From Oscillatoria sp. CS-180 (lineage in GTDB: Bacteria; Cyanobacteriota; Cyanobacteriia; Phormidesmidales; Phormidesmidaceae), in the NCBI RefSeq assembly GCF_028330965.1, contig NZ_JAQMUB010000093.1, positions 1 through 64,000 on the forward strand: a stretch of DNA of 64,000 nt, read 5' to 3'. The notes below the pieces were generated by a model, which was not told the origin of the DNA, did not search any database, and saw only the letters and a program-made list of their open reading frames with translations. Below are positions 35,466-45,098 of this stretch, piece after piece. The translations under genes were made by a program, and so were the position numbers. Position 1 is the first letter of the stretch, and the number at the start of each line of letters is the position of its first letter.

Positions 35466-38400
35466 ATGCTTTTGACTTCATCAACATTTGCTGATGTTAG
35501 GGATGATCGTGTTCCTAAGCAAGCTTTCGTAATTCTCGATGCCAGAGTCAATGATTTGCCTGCACTGCTAGCCGACCTGCATTCAACGAACGTGCTAGTG
35601 CTTGACTCAGCAATCGATGGCATTGAGCAAATCACCGCAGCATTGGAAGAACATCAAGCCATTTCGAGTTTGCACATTGTATCTCACGGTGCCCCAGGTT
35701 CCTTACAGCTAGGCAATACACAGCTTACTCTTGAAAATTTGGCTCAGTATGCAGAGCAGTTGCAGACCTGGGCCACCGTTCTTCACGGTCAGGATGTTCT
35801 GCTATACGGTTGTCAGGTTGCTAGAGGTGCGATGGGCCATCTCTTTTTGCAGCAGTTGCACCAGTTTACCGGCGCAAACATTGCGGCTTCAAGCGATCGT
35901 GTCGGTCGCGTTGGCTCAGAGCGCAACTGGACTTTAGAGGCTCAAGTCGGCACTGTCAACGCTCAGTCCATCTTCTCACCTCAGCTACAGCACAGCTATA
36001 CAGGACATTTTGAGACTGTTAACTTCAGCACCAACACCGATACGCTGATCGAAAGCGAAGGCACTCTTTACTCCTTTAACTTTGATGTGGATGGAGACAT
36101 TCCTGAAGGTGGCAGCGTTGTCCGTCTGGAGGGGAGTATTCCTCAAGCGATTAACCAGCTGAACCTCTTTTTGCTGAACTTTAATGGTCTTCAGGGCGGT
36201 CTGGATGAGGGCATTATTGACGTTTCCCCTGGACTCGACTTTTCAGCTTTCAATGTCATTATTACTGAACCTACAGCTTCTATTAGCTTGCCTGTGTTCA
36301 ACGACTTCACAGACGACAGTCCCCAGGAAATCACTTGGACGGTTACCCCAGTTTCAGAGGGCACAACCGTCAATAATGGCTCTGCAACCGTGACCATTTT
36401 TGATGATCCCAGCGAGGTATCAACACCATCGCCAGAGGTTAGTATCACCTCCGACATTACAACCCTTGTGGAAGATGAGGGCACACGGGTAACCCTGACG
36501 ATCAACTTGAGTGAACCACCACCAGCAGGTGGATTGCCCGTCAACATTGGTACTGGAAAGGCTTTTGGCCTAGGAGATTTTGAAGTTTTGCCCCCGCAAG
36601 GGACCTTTACAGGAGGTCAGCTCATTCGAGGGTTCCAGGACAATAGCGGTTTTCTCATCGCAATTCAGGAACAGACCGCTACCATTTCCTTTCCTATCTT
36701 TGATGACCAAGATCGGACAGAGGATGGCTCAGTCACCGATCCCAATGGCCCGTTGCGTAATGACGATATTGGTGAAGAGCAAACGACCTTTTCAGTCTTG
36801 CCTGGTGATGGCTATACGGTTAGCTCTAGCGCAGGAGCGGTGACGCTGACCCTGAGAGATACCAACGTTGTTAACACCCCTCCAGAAGCTGATGACGACA
36901 GCTACAACACGACCTTCGATACTCCACTCACAGTGAGTGCAGGGGATGGCGTTCTCAATGGCGATACTGACGCAGATGGAGACTCCCTAACCGCAGAAAA
37001 TGCCTCTGACCCCAGTGGTGGTAGCGTCAGCTTAAACGCAGACGGCTCTTTCACCTATACGCCTGATGCAGGCTTTACGGGTGACGACACCTTTACCTAT
37101 ACAGTCAGCGACGGCCAGGGCGGCACCGATGAAGGAACCGTGACAATTAGCGTAGCTGGCCCTGTCAACACGGCGCCGGAAGCCGATGATGATAGCTACG
37201 AAACCGCTTTTGATACGCCTTTGACGGTGGATGCCGCAGGCGGTGTACTAGTAGGCGATACTGATGCTGACGGAGATGATTTGACAGCGGCGATCGCCAC
37301 AGATCCCAGCGACGGCAGCGTTAGCTTGAATGCAGATGGTTCTTTCACCTATACACCTGATGCAGGCTTTGCGGGTGACGATACCTTTACCTATACAGTC
37401 AGCGACGGCCAGGGCGGCACCGATGAAGGGACTGTCACGGTCAGCGTCGGAACGCCTCCGCCTACAGAGCCAACTGTCAGCATCAGTGCCAGCCCCACTG
37501 ATTTAGTTGAAGAAGACAACACGGTCACAACTGTAACTTTGAGCCTCAGCGAAGCACCACCAGAGGGAGGCGTCAACGTCACCATTGATAGTGACATTCC
37601 AGGCTCCCTAGCTGAATTTGATGTTCAAAACGCTGTCTTCACTGGAGCGCAGCTGGTCAGTGCCAACAGCGACGCAAGTGGCTTTACAATCAACGTCACT
37701 GGCGAGTCTGCAACCATTCAACTCCCCGTCTTTGATGACGAAATTGACGAAGGTATTGAAGAAATTACTTACACGTTGCAGGCCGGTGAAGGCTATGAAA
37801 TTGATGGAAAGGCAGATTCAGTGACGCTTTCCATCGAAGATGACGATGGTATCGACCCGCCTGATAATACGCCTCCCGTTGCCGACGATGACAGCTATAC
37901 CGTTACGCAAGACACAACGCTATCCGTTGCCGCTGCTGATGGTGTTCTCAATGGCGATACTGATGCTGATGGCGATTCGCTAGTGGCTACTTTTGTTGGA
38001 AACCCCAGCAACGGTACTGTTCAATTTGAAGAAGATGGTTCTTTCACATACACGCCTGATGCGGGCTTTGTGGGAACAGACAGCTTCACTTATCAGGCTA
38101 GCGATGGTCAGGATACGTCTGAAATCGCCACAGTTTCAATCGCTGTCAAAGAGGATACGGTCGTTGATGAGCCTGTCGTTAGCTTTAGCATCGAGCCTGA
38201 TGTTGTCAGTGAGGCGGATGGCACTGCTCTAGTCTTTAATTTCAGCGTTGAAGGTGATATTCCCGATGAAGGCATTGAGGTCAGCCTAGAGGGTGATGCG
38301 GCTCGTATCTTGCAGGAGTTCACCGCAGCTCAAACTCGCTTTGATGAGAATTTAGAAACGTTCTTCCGCTTTGACCAGGGCGTTGCTGATACCGTTACTG

Positions 38401-40526
38401 GGGGCGTGCTCGACTTGTTCGCCCTAGACGGAGATCCGTCTAGCGAGGGCTTCCTTAGCAACTTTGTCTTCACTATCACTGAGTCAACTGCCAGTATTAC
38501 GACTCCAGTGGTCGATGACATTCTGGAAGAAATGGATGAAACCTTCACCTATACTTTGGTTGATGGGGAAGGCTACGCAGTTGATCCCAACGCTAACTCT
38601 GACAGCTTCACCGTAACGGATGGTGTACCCGGCGGAGTGGGACCCACCGTCAGCGTCACCGCAACGCCAACTGAACTGTTCGAGTCTGAGCAAACTCGTA
38701 TCGAAATAACCTTTAAGGTTGATGGAGAAGTGCCACCCGACGGTATTGTGGTCGAGTTTGCCAGTGATGAACCTCGTGCCGTTGCCGAGTTTGATATTAG
38801 TGCTTCCAATCCACGTGATCCAGAGGACAAGCTCTCTGTACAGGGGCCTGTCATTACCGGCGGTAACATCGTTGGCACGAACGAAATCGCCAGCGCTCTG
38901 GTATTCCGCATCACAGAACCGACTGCAACGCTCAGCGTTGAAGTGTTTGAAAATGATGATGTTGAAGGCTTAGAAACCTTTACGTACAATTTGCTTGACG
39001 GTGAAGGGTATGACGTTGATCCAACTGCAAATGAGGTCACAATTACCATCGACGAAGAGCCAGCAGTGGGAGACCCCTTAGTTGTCAGTTTCACAGCATC
39101 CCAAACCGTCCTCAACGAAGAAGAGGAGACCCCTCTCACCTTTAACTTTGAGGCGACAGGTGAGTTTCCTGATGAAGGAATCATACTGAGATTGGACGAA
39201 AACTTCTTCGGCTCTGATGACCTTGATTTCAATATCTTCGAAGTTGAAAATTTGGAGTTCGTTGACTTTGAGGAAACGTCCCCAGGACGGTTCACGCTAG
39301 ACTATCGGTTAACTCAGCCCACTGGATCCATCACAACGGCTGTCTTTAATGACAATGTGGCAGAGGCTGACGAAACTTACACGACCAGCTTGTTGCCTAT
39401 CCCAGGGGCAAACTACACGCTCGACCCAGATGCTACTACAGTCAGCATTGATATCACTGATGGGGTTGCCGGTACGGGCGGTCCTGTGGTCAGTCTGACA
39501 ACCGATAAGACAGAGGTTGATGAAGGCGAAATGCTGACCGTCACCCTCAACATTGACGGTGAGATTCCTGAAGGGGGGCTTGAAATTGCGGTTGATAGCG
39601 ATACTGCTGGTGCATTAGGTGAGTTCATCACCACTGGTGAAGATGGCAGTCCGATTGCAACAGTTACTGGAATAGCCGGATTCCCAGCTCCCAACGAAGA
39701 TGCAAGCGGATTTATTTTCACCGCTGTTGAAAATACAGTCACTGTCACTACGACAATCTTTGACGATGGTCCTGGTGAAGGTCCAGAAACCTTTGGGTTT
39801 AGCGTTTTAGACGGTGAGAATTACGATATCGATCCAGGCACCAGTGAAATCGAGATTACGATTGACGATACCGATGGCGGCATGGTGCCTGATATCGTGG
39901 GTACCAACGAGGCAGAAACGCTCGTGGGTACTGATGAGGACAACTTCATCCAAGCGCTAGGCGGCGGCGACACTGTAGCAGGTGGCTTCGGCAACGACAT
40001 TATCGATGGCGGCGACGGTGATGACGTGTTACGAGGTGATCTCAACTTGCGATCGCCCCAAGATGGCGAGCCTGGGGGCAACGACATCATTTTTGGTGGC
40101 GACGGGAACGATCGCATCGGTGGCAAAACAGGGAACGACATTCTCAGCGGCGATGCTGGCGATGACGAAATCTGGGGCGATGCCGGTGACGATATCCTAA
40201 TGGGCGTGACGGGCAATGACATCCTGGTCGGCGATAACTTCTCTACCGGAAGCGGCAACGATCTGTTTGTCTTTGGCAATGGCGACGGCACCGACACCAT
40301 CTTGGATTTCCAAGTTGGCTTTGACCGCATTGGTCTAGTAGAGGGCGAACTTGTCTTTGCTGACCTGACAATCACCCAAGATGGCGCTAACACACTGTTG
40401 GGCGTCGCGAGTAGCGGCGAAGTTCTGGCCATATTGAACGATGTCCAGGCCTCTGCTTTGGATGAAAGCAGCTTTGCTATCGTTCCCGATGTCTCCAATC
40501 CTGAAGAGGCGTTGCAGATTATCTAA
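35466..40526 (+). CDS. Giant secreted DUF4347/Calx-beta/cadherin-like/RTX protein
   Basis: 1686 residues with no Sec signal. Residues about 18-165 are DUF4347, containing SSLHIVSHGAPG (His74) and LLYGCQVARGAMG (Cys116). Then come Calx-beta domains (about 180-315, 320-470), two near-identical VCBS/cadherin-like units (about 473-670), a Calx-beta, a third cadherin-like unit (about 790-895) and four more Calx-beta domains. Residues about 1465-1580 hold RTX calcium-binding nonapeptides (GGFGNDIIDGGDGDDVL, GGDGNDRI, GDAGDDEIWG). A final RTX-type segment (FVFGNGDGTDTILDFQ) precedes the end. This is typical of type I-secreted cyanobacterial surface proteins. A Fur-like box lies upstream. Its first ~330 residues match the protein at 58679-60322. 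Confidence 0.9.
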   Translation: MLLTSSTFADVRDDRVPKQAFVILDARVNDLPALLADLHSTNVLVLDSAIDGIEQITAALEEHQAISSLHIVSHGAPGSLQLGNTQLTLENLAQYAEQLQTWATVLHGQDVLLYGCQVARGAMGHLFLQQLHQFTGANIAASSDRVGRVGSERNWTLEAQVGTVNAQSIFSPQLQHSYTGHFETVNFSTNTDTLIESEGTLYSFNFDVDGDIPEGGSVVRLEGSIPQAINQLNLFLLNFNGLQGGLDEGIIDVSPGLDFSAFNVIITEPTASISLPVFNDFTDDSPQEITWTVTPVSEGTTVNNGSATVTIFDDPSEVSTPSPEVSITSDITTLVEDEGTRVTLTINLSEPPPAGGLPVNIGTGKAFGLGDFEVLPPQGTFTGGQLIRGFQDNSGFLIAIQEQTATISFPIFDDQDRTEDGSVTDPNGPLRNDDIGEEQTTFSVLPGDGYTVSSSAGAVTLTLRDTNVVNTPPEADDDSYNTTFDTPLTVSAGDGVLNGDTDADGDSLTAENASDPSGGSVSLNADGSFTYTPDAGFTGDDTFTYTVSDGQGGTDEGTVTISVAGPVNTAPEADDDSYETAFDTPLTVDAAGGVLVGDTDADGDDLTAAIATDPSDGSVSLNADGSFTYTPDAGFAGDDTFTYTVSDGQGGTDEGTVTVSVGTPPPTEPTVSISASPTDLVEEDNTVTTVTLSLSEAPPEGGVNVTIDSDIPGSLAEFDVQNAVFTGAQLVSANSDASGFTINVTGESATIQLPVFDDEIDEGIEEITYTLQAGEGYEIDGKADSVTLSIEDDDGIDPPDNTPPVADDDSYTVTQDTTLSVAAADGVLNGDTDADGDSLVATFVGNPSNGTVQFEEDGSFTYTPDAGFVGTDSFTYQASDGQDTSEIATVSIAVKEDTVVDEPVVSFSIEPDVVSEADGTALVFNFSVEGDIPDEGIEVSLEGDAARILQEFTAAQTRFDENLETFFRFDQGVADTVTGGVLDLFALDGDPSSEGFLSNFVFTITESTASITTPVVDDILEEMDETFTYTLVDGEGYAVDPNANSDSFTVTDGVPGGVGPTVSVTATPTELFESEQTRIEITFKVDGEVPPDGIVVEFASDEPRAVAEFDISASNPRDPEDKLSVQGPVITGGNIVGTNEIASALVFRITEPTATLSVEVFENDDVEGLETFTYNLLDGEGYDVDPTANEVTITIDEEPAVGDPLVVSFTASQTVLNEEEETPLTFNFEATGEFPDEGIILRLDENFFGSDDLDFNIFEVENLEFVDFEETSPGRFTLDYRLTQPTGSITTAVFNDNVAEADETYTTSLLPIPGANYTLDPDATTVSIDITDGVAGTGGPVVSLTTDKTEVDEGEMLTVTLNIDGEIPEGGLEIAVDSDTAGALGEFITTGEDGSPIATVTGIAGFPAPNEDASGFIFTAVENTVTVTTTIFDDGPGEGPETFGFSVLDGENYDIDPGTSEIEITIDDTDGGMVPDIVGTNEAETLVGTDEDNFIQALGGGDTVAGGFGNDIIDGGDGDDVLRGDLNLRSPQDGEPGGNDIIFGGDGNDRIGGKTGNDILSGDAGDDEIWGDAGDDILMGVTGNDILVGDNFSTGSGNDLFVFGNGDGTDTILDFQVGFDRIGLVEGELVFADLTITQDGANTLLGVASSGEVLAILNDVQASALDESSFAIVPDVSNPEEALQII

Positions 40527-40534
40527 CGCCTCTT

Positions 40535-40564
40535 AACCCGGATGAGCTAGTGCCCATCCGGGTT
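40535..40564 (+). terminator. Terminator-like hairpin after the giant exoprotein
   Basis: AACCCGGATG and CATCCGGGTT pair perfectly (10 bp, one more T-A outside) around a 10-nt loop, 8 nt after the stop. There is no T-run, so intrinsic termination is uncertain. Confidence 0.6.
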
Positions 40565-40615
40565 AGCATAAGCCCATGAACAACCTAGCTTGAAACTAAA
40601 GAGACCTTAGTGGAT

Positions 40616-41635
40616 ATGGGTTCGATGCCTGTCTACTTTTACTTACCTGAACCATTTTGGCGGCACGATCTTCCAAAGGCGATTGGAGGAAACTGGACAG
40701 GCTTCATGATTGGGATTTATGCTTGGACCTTACAAAGCTATCTGTGGCTCAAGGATCGATATCCTTGTGAGTTAGTGAACCAGCTACCAGAGCAGGGAAT
40801 TGTACTGGTTCACAGCAAGGCGTTTAGAGTTCACACTCAACCTGTTCGTCCCCACCCCAAGCGATTATTGATTTGTATGCAGGCTGATGCGCTTCCTTAC
40901 CCCTATGCACAGCTGAATATCGTGCAGAATCGTCATCAGCCTGGATACTTTCTGCCGCACTGGCCTCAACCAGGGATGATTCCGCGTGATCCTCATCGTG
41001 GCGATCGCTTTGAGACGATTGCTTTCTTTGGGCATCAAAAACATCTGACCTTTCTGGGAAGCGACTGGACACAACAGCTGCACGATTTAGGGCTAAACTG
41101 GCAACCCCGAGTTAGTCACAATCCCTGGAATAAGAGCGATGGCGTTCATTCCCGCTGGCATGATTACAGTGATGTGGACGCGATCGTAGCTGTGCGGAGT
41201 TTTGACTGGCGCCATAGCTGGCGTAGCCATACCTATCGGCGGAAGCCTGCCACTAAGCTCTATAACAGTTGGCTGGCCGGTATTCCTTCAGTTTTGGGAA
41301 TCGAATCAGCCTATCGAGCCGAGCGTCAAAGTCCACTAGACTACCTAGAAGTTGCTACCCAGACTGATCTCCTAAAAGCTTTGCAACAGCTAAAAGAGAA
41401 TCGATCGCTGCGGCAAGCAATGGTGCATCAAGGTCACGCTAGGGCGATCGCAGTGCATCCCGAGCGGGTTTGTGAAAAGTGGCTCTCTTTTTTGAAGACC
41501 GTCGCTGAACCGGCCTACGAACAGTGGGTAGATCAATCAGCTTGGCAACGATTTATGACCATCAAAAAGACCTGCTTCAGCACAGCACTCAATCATCTGG
41601 AATGCCAACTACGTCGGCAGGCTCCCTTGCCATGA
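40616..41635 (+). CDS. Glycosyltransferase-like protein
   Basis: About 339 residues; GTG 40610 and ATGs at 40616 and 40625 are all possible starts. The C-terminal half has the GT-B features DVDAIVAVRSFDW, RKPATKLYNSWLAGIPSVLG and a Leu-rich accessory helix, as in family-4-like glycosyltransferases. There is a tryptophan-rich N-terminal part without clear match. Its stop overlaps the next gene's ATG by 4 nt. I infer a sugar transferase for surface polysaccharide; donor and acceptor are unknown. Confidence 0.65.
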   Translation: MGSMPVYFYLPEPFWRHDLPKAIGGNWTGFMIGIYAWTLQSYLWLKDRYPCELVNQLPEQGIVLVHSKAFRVHTQPVRPHPKRLLICMQADALPYPYAQLNIVQNRHQPGYFLPHWPQPGMIPRDPHRGDRFETIAFFGHQKHLTFLGSDWTQQLHDLGLNWQPRVSHNPWNKSDGVHSRWHDYSDVDAIVAVRSFDWRHSWRSHTYRRKPATKLYNSWLAGIPSVLGIESAYRAERQSPLDYLEVATQTDLLKALQQLKENRSLRQAMVHQGHARAIAVHPERVCEKWLSFLKTVAEPAYEQWVDQSAWQRFMTIKKTCFSTALNHLECQLRRQAPLP

Positions 41636-42543
41636 AGCTATTCCACTATTTGCGCAAGGATGGCATTGAGAACTTTGGCGATCGCCTCAATCTTTGGCTC
41701 TGGCCCAAGCTCATGCCAAATCTCTTCAATCGTCACGATCAGATCACGTTTGTGGGTATTGGAACACTGCTCAACCATCGTTTACCGCAGCGCCTTGATA
41801 CCGAAAAGGTCGTCATTATGGGCACTGGCGTCGGCTATGGACAGCCCCTGGAATTCCTACCTGAAGGCTGGACTGTCTATTGTGTGAGAGGACCGCTTTC
41901 GGCTCGTCATTTAGGTTTGCCCATTGAAAAAGCGATCGCGGATGGAGCAGTACTCCTAGCCCAATGCGTTCAGAGACAGCAAACCAAAAAATTTCCGGTT
42001 TCTGTGATGCCTCACATCCATCACGCGGTGGCAGCAGGAGATATTTGGAAAACGATTTGCCAAGCATTGAATTGGGGATATGTCGATCCCCGCTGGCCTG
42101 TTGAAACTGTCCTATCCGCGATTGACGGCACAGAGTTGTTGCTTGCCGAAGCGATGCACGGTGCGATCGCTGCGGATGCACTGCGAGTTCCCTGGATGCC
42201 AATACAGACCAGTCCACGAATTCTCAACTTTAAATGGCAGGACTGGTGTGCGTCTATTGGTGTCGCCTACAAACCTCAATATTTACCCCCACTATCCCGA
42301 CAATATCCTCCCTATACCAAAGGCAAACATCCTAGGATCACCATGGCGAACTACTGGCGACGCTGTTGGCAACAGAATCATTTTTCAGGTTATTTGAAAA
42401 ATGTTGAATCATGTTTACTGAAAATAAGCCGCACTCAGCCCCATTTTCTGAGCAGTTCGGCAAAACTCAATACACTAATCGAGCAGTTGGAAGGGCAGCT
42501 AACTCAATTGGAAAGTGATGCTGCAGGTGACTACTTTAAATAG
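41632..42543 (+). CDS. Polysaccharide pyruvyl transferase family protein
   Basis: 303 residues from the ATG at 41632, inside the previous stop (ATGA), so translation is coupled. The start KLFHYLRKDGIENFGDRLN is diagnostic of the polysaccharide pyruvyl transferase fold. FVGIGTLLNHRLP, VIMGTGVGYG and RGPLSARHLGLP follow, then AEAMHGAIAADALRVP, which carries the conserved His of the family. Members add ketal pyruvate to sugars of capsule or exopolysaccharide. It makes a two-gene unit with the preceding glycosyltransferase. Confidence 0.85.
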   Translation: MKLFHYLRKDGIENFGDRLNLWLWPKLMPNLFNRHDQITFVGIGTLLNHRLPQRLDTEKVVIMGTGVGYGQPLEFLPEGWTVYCVRGPLSARHLGLPIEKAIADGAVLLAQCVQRQQTKKFPVSVMPHIHHAVAAGDIWKTICQALNWGYVDPRWPVETVLSAIDGTELLLAEAMHGAIAADALRVPWMPIQTSPRILNFKWQDWCASIGVAYKPQYLPPLSRQYPPYTKGKHPRITMANYWRRCWQQNHFSGYLKNVESCLLKISRTQPHFLSSSAKLNTLIEQLEGQLTQLESDAAGDYFK

Positions 42544-42675
42544 TAAAGCGCTGGCAGAAGCGGCTATTGTCCAAACTAATCCTAGATTTTGTTCGTCAGA
42601 TGTTTTATTGCTCTCTAGGAATTCAGGAGTCTCCAATAGCGGGTTTGTAAATTTCTCAATCCGACTCCGGCAGGG

Positions 42676-42699
42676 TGCAAAACTTGCAAATCTTGCAAG
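42676..42699. repeat. TTGCAA heptamer-type short repeat
   Basis: GCAAAACTTGCAAATCTTGCAAG, three units of the TTGCAA type. Related to blocks at 19351 and about 35057. Confidence 0.5.
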
Positions 42700-42759
42700 T
42701 CTATAGCTAGAGTCAACATCCTACCGTTTCCAGTACTCTTGACTGCTTCAAAGTATAGC

Positions 42760-42861
42760 TATAGCCGTCGCCAATTCCGTCAGGACAAGATAGCGAGCTG
42801 TCTTGCTATGGGCCAAGCACCTAGATGCCATTAAGTGCACAAACTAGACGGTTAGGCTATA
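42760..42861. repeat. MITE-like repeat, full-length copy
   Basis: It runs from TATAGCCGTCGCCAATTCCG to ACTAGACGGTTAGGCTATA, with CAGGACAAGATAG and AGTGCACAAAC shared with the copy at 7808. Confidence 0.75.
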
Positions 42862-43043
42862 AAACTTTGCGCTTCCATAGGGTGGGCTATGTAGAGTACT
42901 TGCAAACATGGCATCTTCCTGACTCAATCCCACCTTGATTAGTCTGGCTATTGTCTCGACAGTGGTTTAAAAACCAGATTATAAATCAACACGATAGACA
43001 TTGTTTTTGCTGGAATGCTTTCGATAGTTAAGGAGGCTACATT

Positions 43044-43193
43044 ATGCAAGACCAAAGCTTTATAAGATTAAATGCTGAGCTTAATTTGAATTACTGCTCA
43101 AAGATGCTTTCTATTAAAATCCAAAACCCTTTGACACTTCTTGTTATAAACTTCATAAATGAGATATTGTTACTAACCGCAAGTGAGTGTTAA
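43044..43193 (+). CDS. Candidate 49-residue small protein
   Basis: ATG follows AAGGAGG (43030-43036) with a 7-nt spacer, the best ribosome site in this long gap. The peptide begins MQDQSFIRLNAELN, has a charged middle and ends in a hydrophobic, membrane-compatible stretch around PLTLLVINFINEILLL. No family is recognised. Base composition is AT-rich like the surrounding gap. It is a plausible small membrane protein, but there is no evidence beyond the ribosome site and the open frame. Confidence 0.4.
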   Translation: MQDQSFIRLNAELNLNYCSKMLSIKIQNPLTLLVINFINEILLLTASEC

Positions 43194-43587
43194 AGTTTAT
43201 TTTAAGGATTTTGAAAAGTTAATGACTTGGTTGGAAATCGTTTGTTAGTTAGCAGCGATAAATTCCCCATTGGTAGCGTCAATATCAGTGGATCAGCATC
43301 GTTCCAATCTTGGGTTAGATGCGTTCAAAATCTTAGGAAATAGAGCCGTTCTGTTCATCTTTCTCAGGTCAGGTTGGGAAATTGCTGGTTTTGTTCTAAT
43401 AGCTAGATGAGCGATTTGATGATACGGGAAGCTTTTATCCCCATTAATTAGTGAGCAGCTTTAGGGTTTGCTCCTTGAGCAAACAGTCTGCTTTTTGTAG
43501 CTCTCTTGATTAGACAGGCGATCGCTTAGAGCAGCGAATTTTCTTGCTTGTAAAACGCTTCCATGAAATCTTTGGAGTATTCATGTG

Positions 43588-45039
43588 ATGGAACATTACC
43601 CCACGGTTGTAATTGGTGCTGGGCCAGCAGGTCTTACAGCTGCCTATGAACTTGCTAAAAAGAATGTCCAGTCAATTACGTTTGAACAATCAGATAAGGT
43701 TGGTGGAATCGCTCGAACTGAAACCTATAAGGGGTATCGATTTGACATTGGCGGTCATCGCTTCTTCACCAAAGTGACGGAAGTTGAGCAACTGTGGTAC
43801 GAGGTTCTAGGAGATGAATTCATCAAAGTACCTCGTCTCTCTCGCATTTATTTTGACGGTAAATTTTTCAGCTATCCTCTAGAACCACTCAACACGTTAG
43901 GAAATTTGGGTATCTTCAACAGCGTATTCATTTTATTGAGCTATCTCAAGGCAAAACTGAAGCCCAGTACTGAGGAGGACAATTTAGAGCAGTGGGTTAT
44001 CAATCGTTTTGGTGAGCGTCTATATCGAACCTTCTTCAAAACCTATACAGAAAAGGTTTGGGGCATTCCCTGTACTCAAATCCAAGCGGAGTGGGCAGCT
44101 CAGCGGATTAAAGGGTTGTCGCTCAAAAAAGCCGCTACTAATGCATTGTTCGGCACCAACAATACGAAAACGCTGATCAAAGAATTTGATTATCCTTTGC
44201 TGGGTCCAGGGATGATGTGGGAACGCTTTCAAACACTTCTGGAAAAGAAAGGTTCGCCCGTAGAAACCGAAACACGAGTTGTCCGAGTCAATCGTTGTGG
44301 AACTCGAATTCAAAGCATTGATGTTCAACAAGATGGACGAGAGCGTTCGATCGGCGGAGAGCATTTTGTGTCTAGCATGCCAGTCACGGCTTTAGTTAAA
44401 CAGCTTGATCCACCGGCTCCAGAGTACGTGCTGGAAGCAGCCCGCAGTCTCAATTATCGAGATTTTCTCATCGTTTCCTTGATTATTGATCAAGATCATC
44501 TATTTCCCGATAATTGGCTCTACATTCATAGTCCAGACTTTAAGGTTGGACGTATTCAAAACTTCAAGAACTGGAGTCCGGCTATGGTTCCTGAACCGGG
44601 TAAGACCTGTCTAGGTATGGAATATTTTTGTAGTCGCGGTGACACAGTATGGTCCATGCCAGATGATGAGCTAATCAAATTAGCGAGTACTGAGGTTGTC
44701 AATTTAGGCTTGGTGGATAGCCTTGATCGAATTGAAGATGGGGTTGTTATCCGTCAGTTAAAAGCTTATCCGGTTTACGACGCTGAATATCGTCAGCATC
44801 TTGAGGTGATTCAAACCTTTTTGAGCACTTTTGAAAACCTACAGACAGTCGGTCGCAACGGCATGCACCGCTATAACAACCAAGACCATTCAATGCTGAC
44901 AGGAATATTGGCGGCTAAGAATATCTTGGGTGAAAACCATAACTTGTGGGATGTCAATACTGAGCGCTCCTATCACGAGGAATTCATGAAACCAGAGCCT
45001 AAACCTGCCCAGAAAGAGCTGGAATTGGTGGCTCGCTAA
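43588..45039 (+). CDS. FAD-dependent oxidoreductase, Glf/PpoX-like
   Basis: About 483 residues; a GTG at 43585 is adjacent, and GGAG lies about 10 nt upstream. The FAD fingerprint VVIGAGPAGLTAAYEL is followed by QSDKVGGIARTETYKGYRFD and GGHRFF. Downstream are TYTEKVWGIPCTQIQAEWAAQR and a C-terminal GRNGMHRYNNQDHSMLTG. This is the UDP-galactopyranose mutase/protoporphyrinogen-oxidase-like group that sits in many polysaccharide loci. The reaction is not established; a sugar mutase or oxidase acting on a nucleotide- or lipid-linked sugar is plausible. A paralogue lies two genes downstream. Confidence 0.85.
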   Translation: MEHYPTVVIGAGPAGLTAAYELAKKNVQSITFEQSDKVGGIARTETYKGYRFDIGGHRFFTKVTEVEQLWYEVLGDEFIKVPRLSRIYFDGKFFSYPLEPLNTLGNLGIFNSVFILLSYLKAKLKPSTEEDNLEQWVINRFGERLYRTFFKTYTEKVWGIPCTQIQAEWAAQRIKGLSLKKAATNALFGTNNTKTLIKEFDYPLLGPGMMWERFQTLLEKKGSPVETETRVVRVNRCGTRIQSIDVQQDGRERSIGGEHFVSSMPVTALVKQLDPPAPEYVLEAARSLNYRDFLIVSLIIDQDHLFPDNWLYIHSPDFKVGRIQNFKNWSPAMVPEPGKTCLGMEYFCSRGDTVWSMPDDELIKLASTEVVNLGLVDSLDRIEDGVVIRQLKAYPVYDAEYRQHLEVIQTFLSTFENLQTVGRNGMHRYNNQDHSMLTGILAAKNILGENHNLWDVNTERSYHEEFMKPEPKPAQKELELVAR

Positions 45040-45098
45040 GGTTTTGTAAGCCTACAGCCAACAGTCACTAGAATGTTTGTCTAATCAAGAGATACCCA

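Larger units (their letters stand above)
42544..43587. other. Long intergenic region
   Basis: About 1.04 kb. It holds the TTGCAA block, a full-length MITE-like repeat and the candidate small gene at 43044-43193. The AT-rich part from 43200 to 43580 shows no supported gene and probably contains the promoter for the flavoprotein unit. Confidence 0.5.

Noticed and set aside
38573-39295. 240-residue - strand frame
   Set aside because: Antisense to the Calx-beta part of the giant exoprotein; Ser/Thr-rich low-complexity shadow without a ribosome site.
39821-40498. 225-residue - strand frame
   Set aside because: Antisense to the RTX repeats; repetitive shadow.
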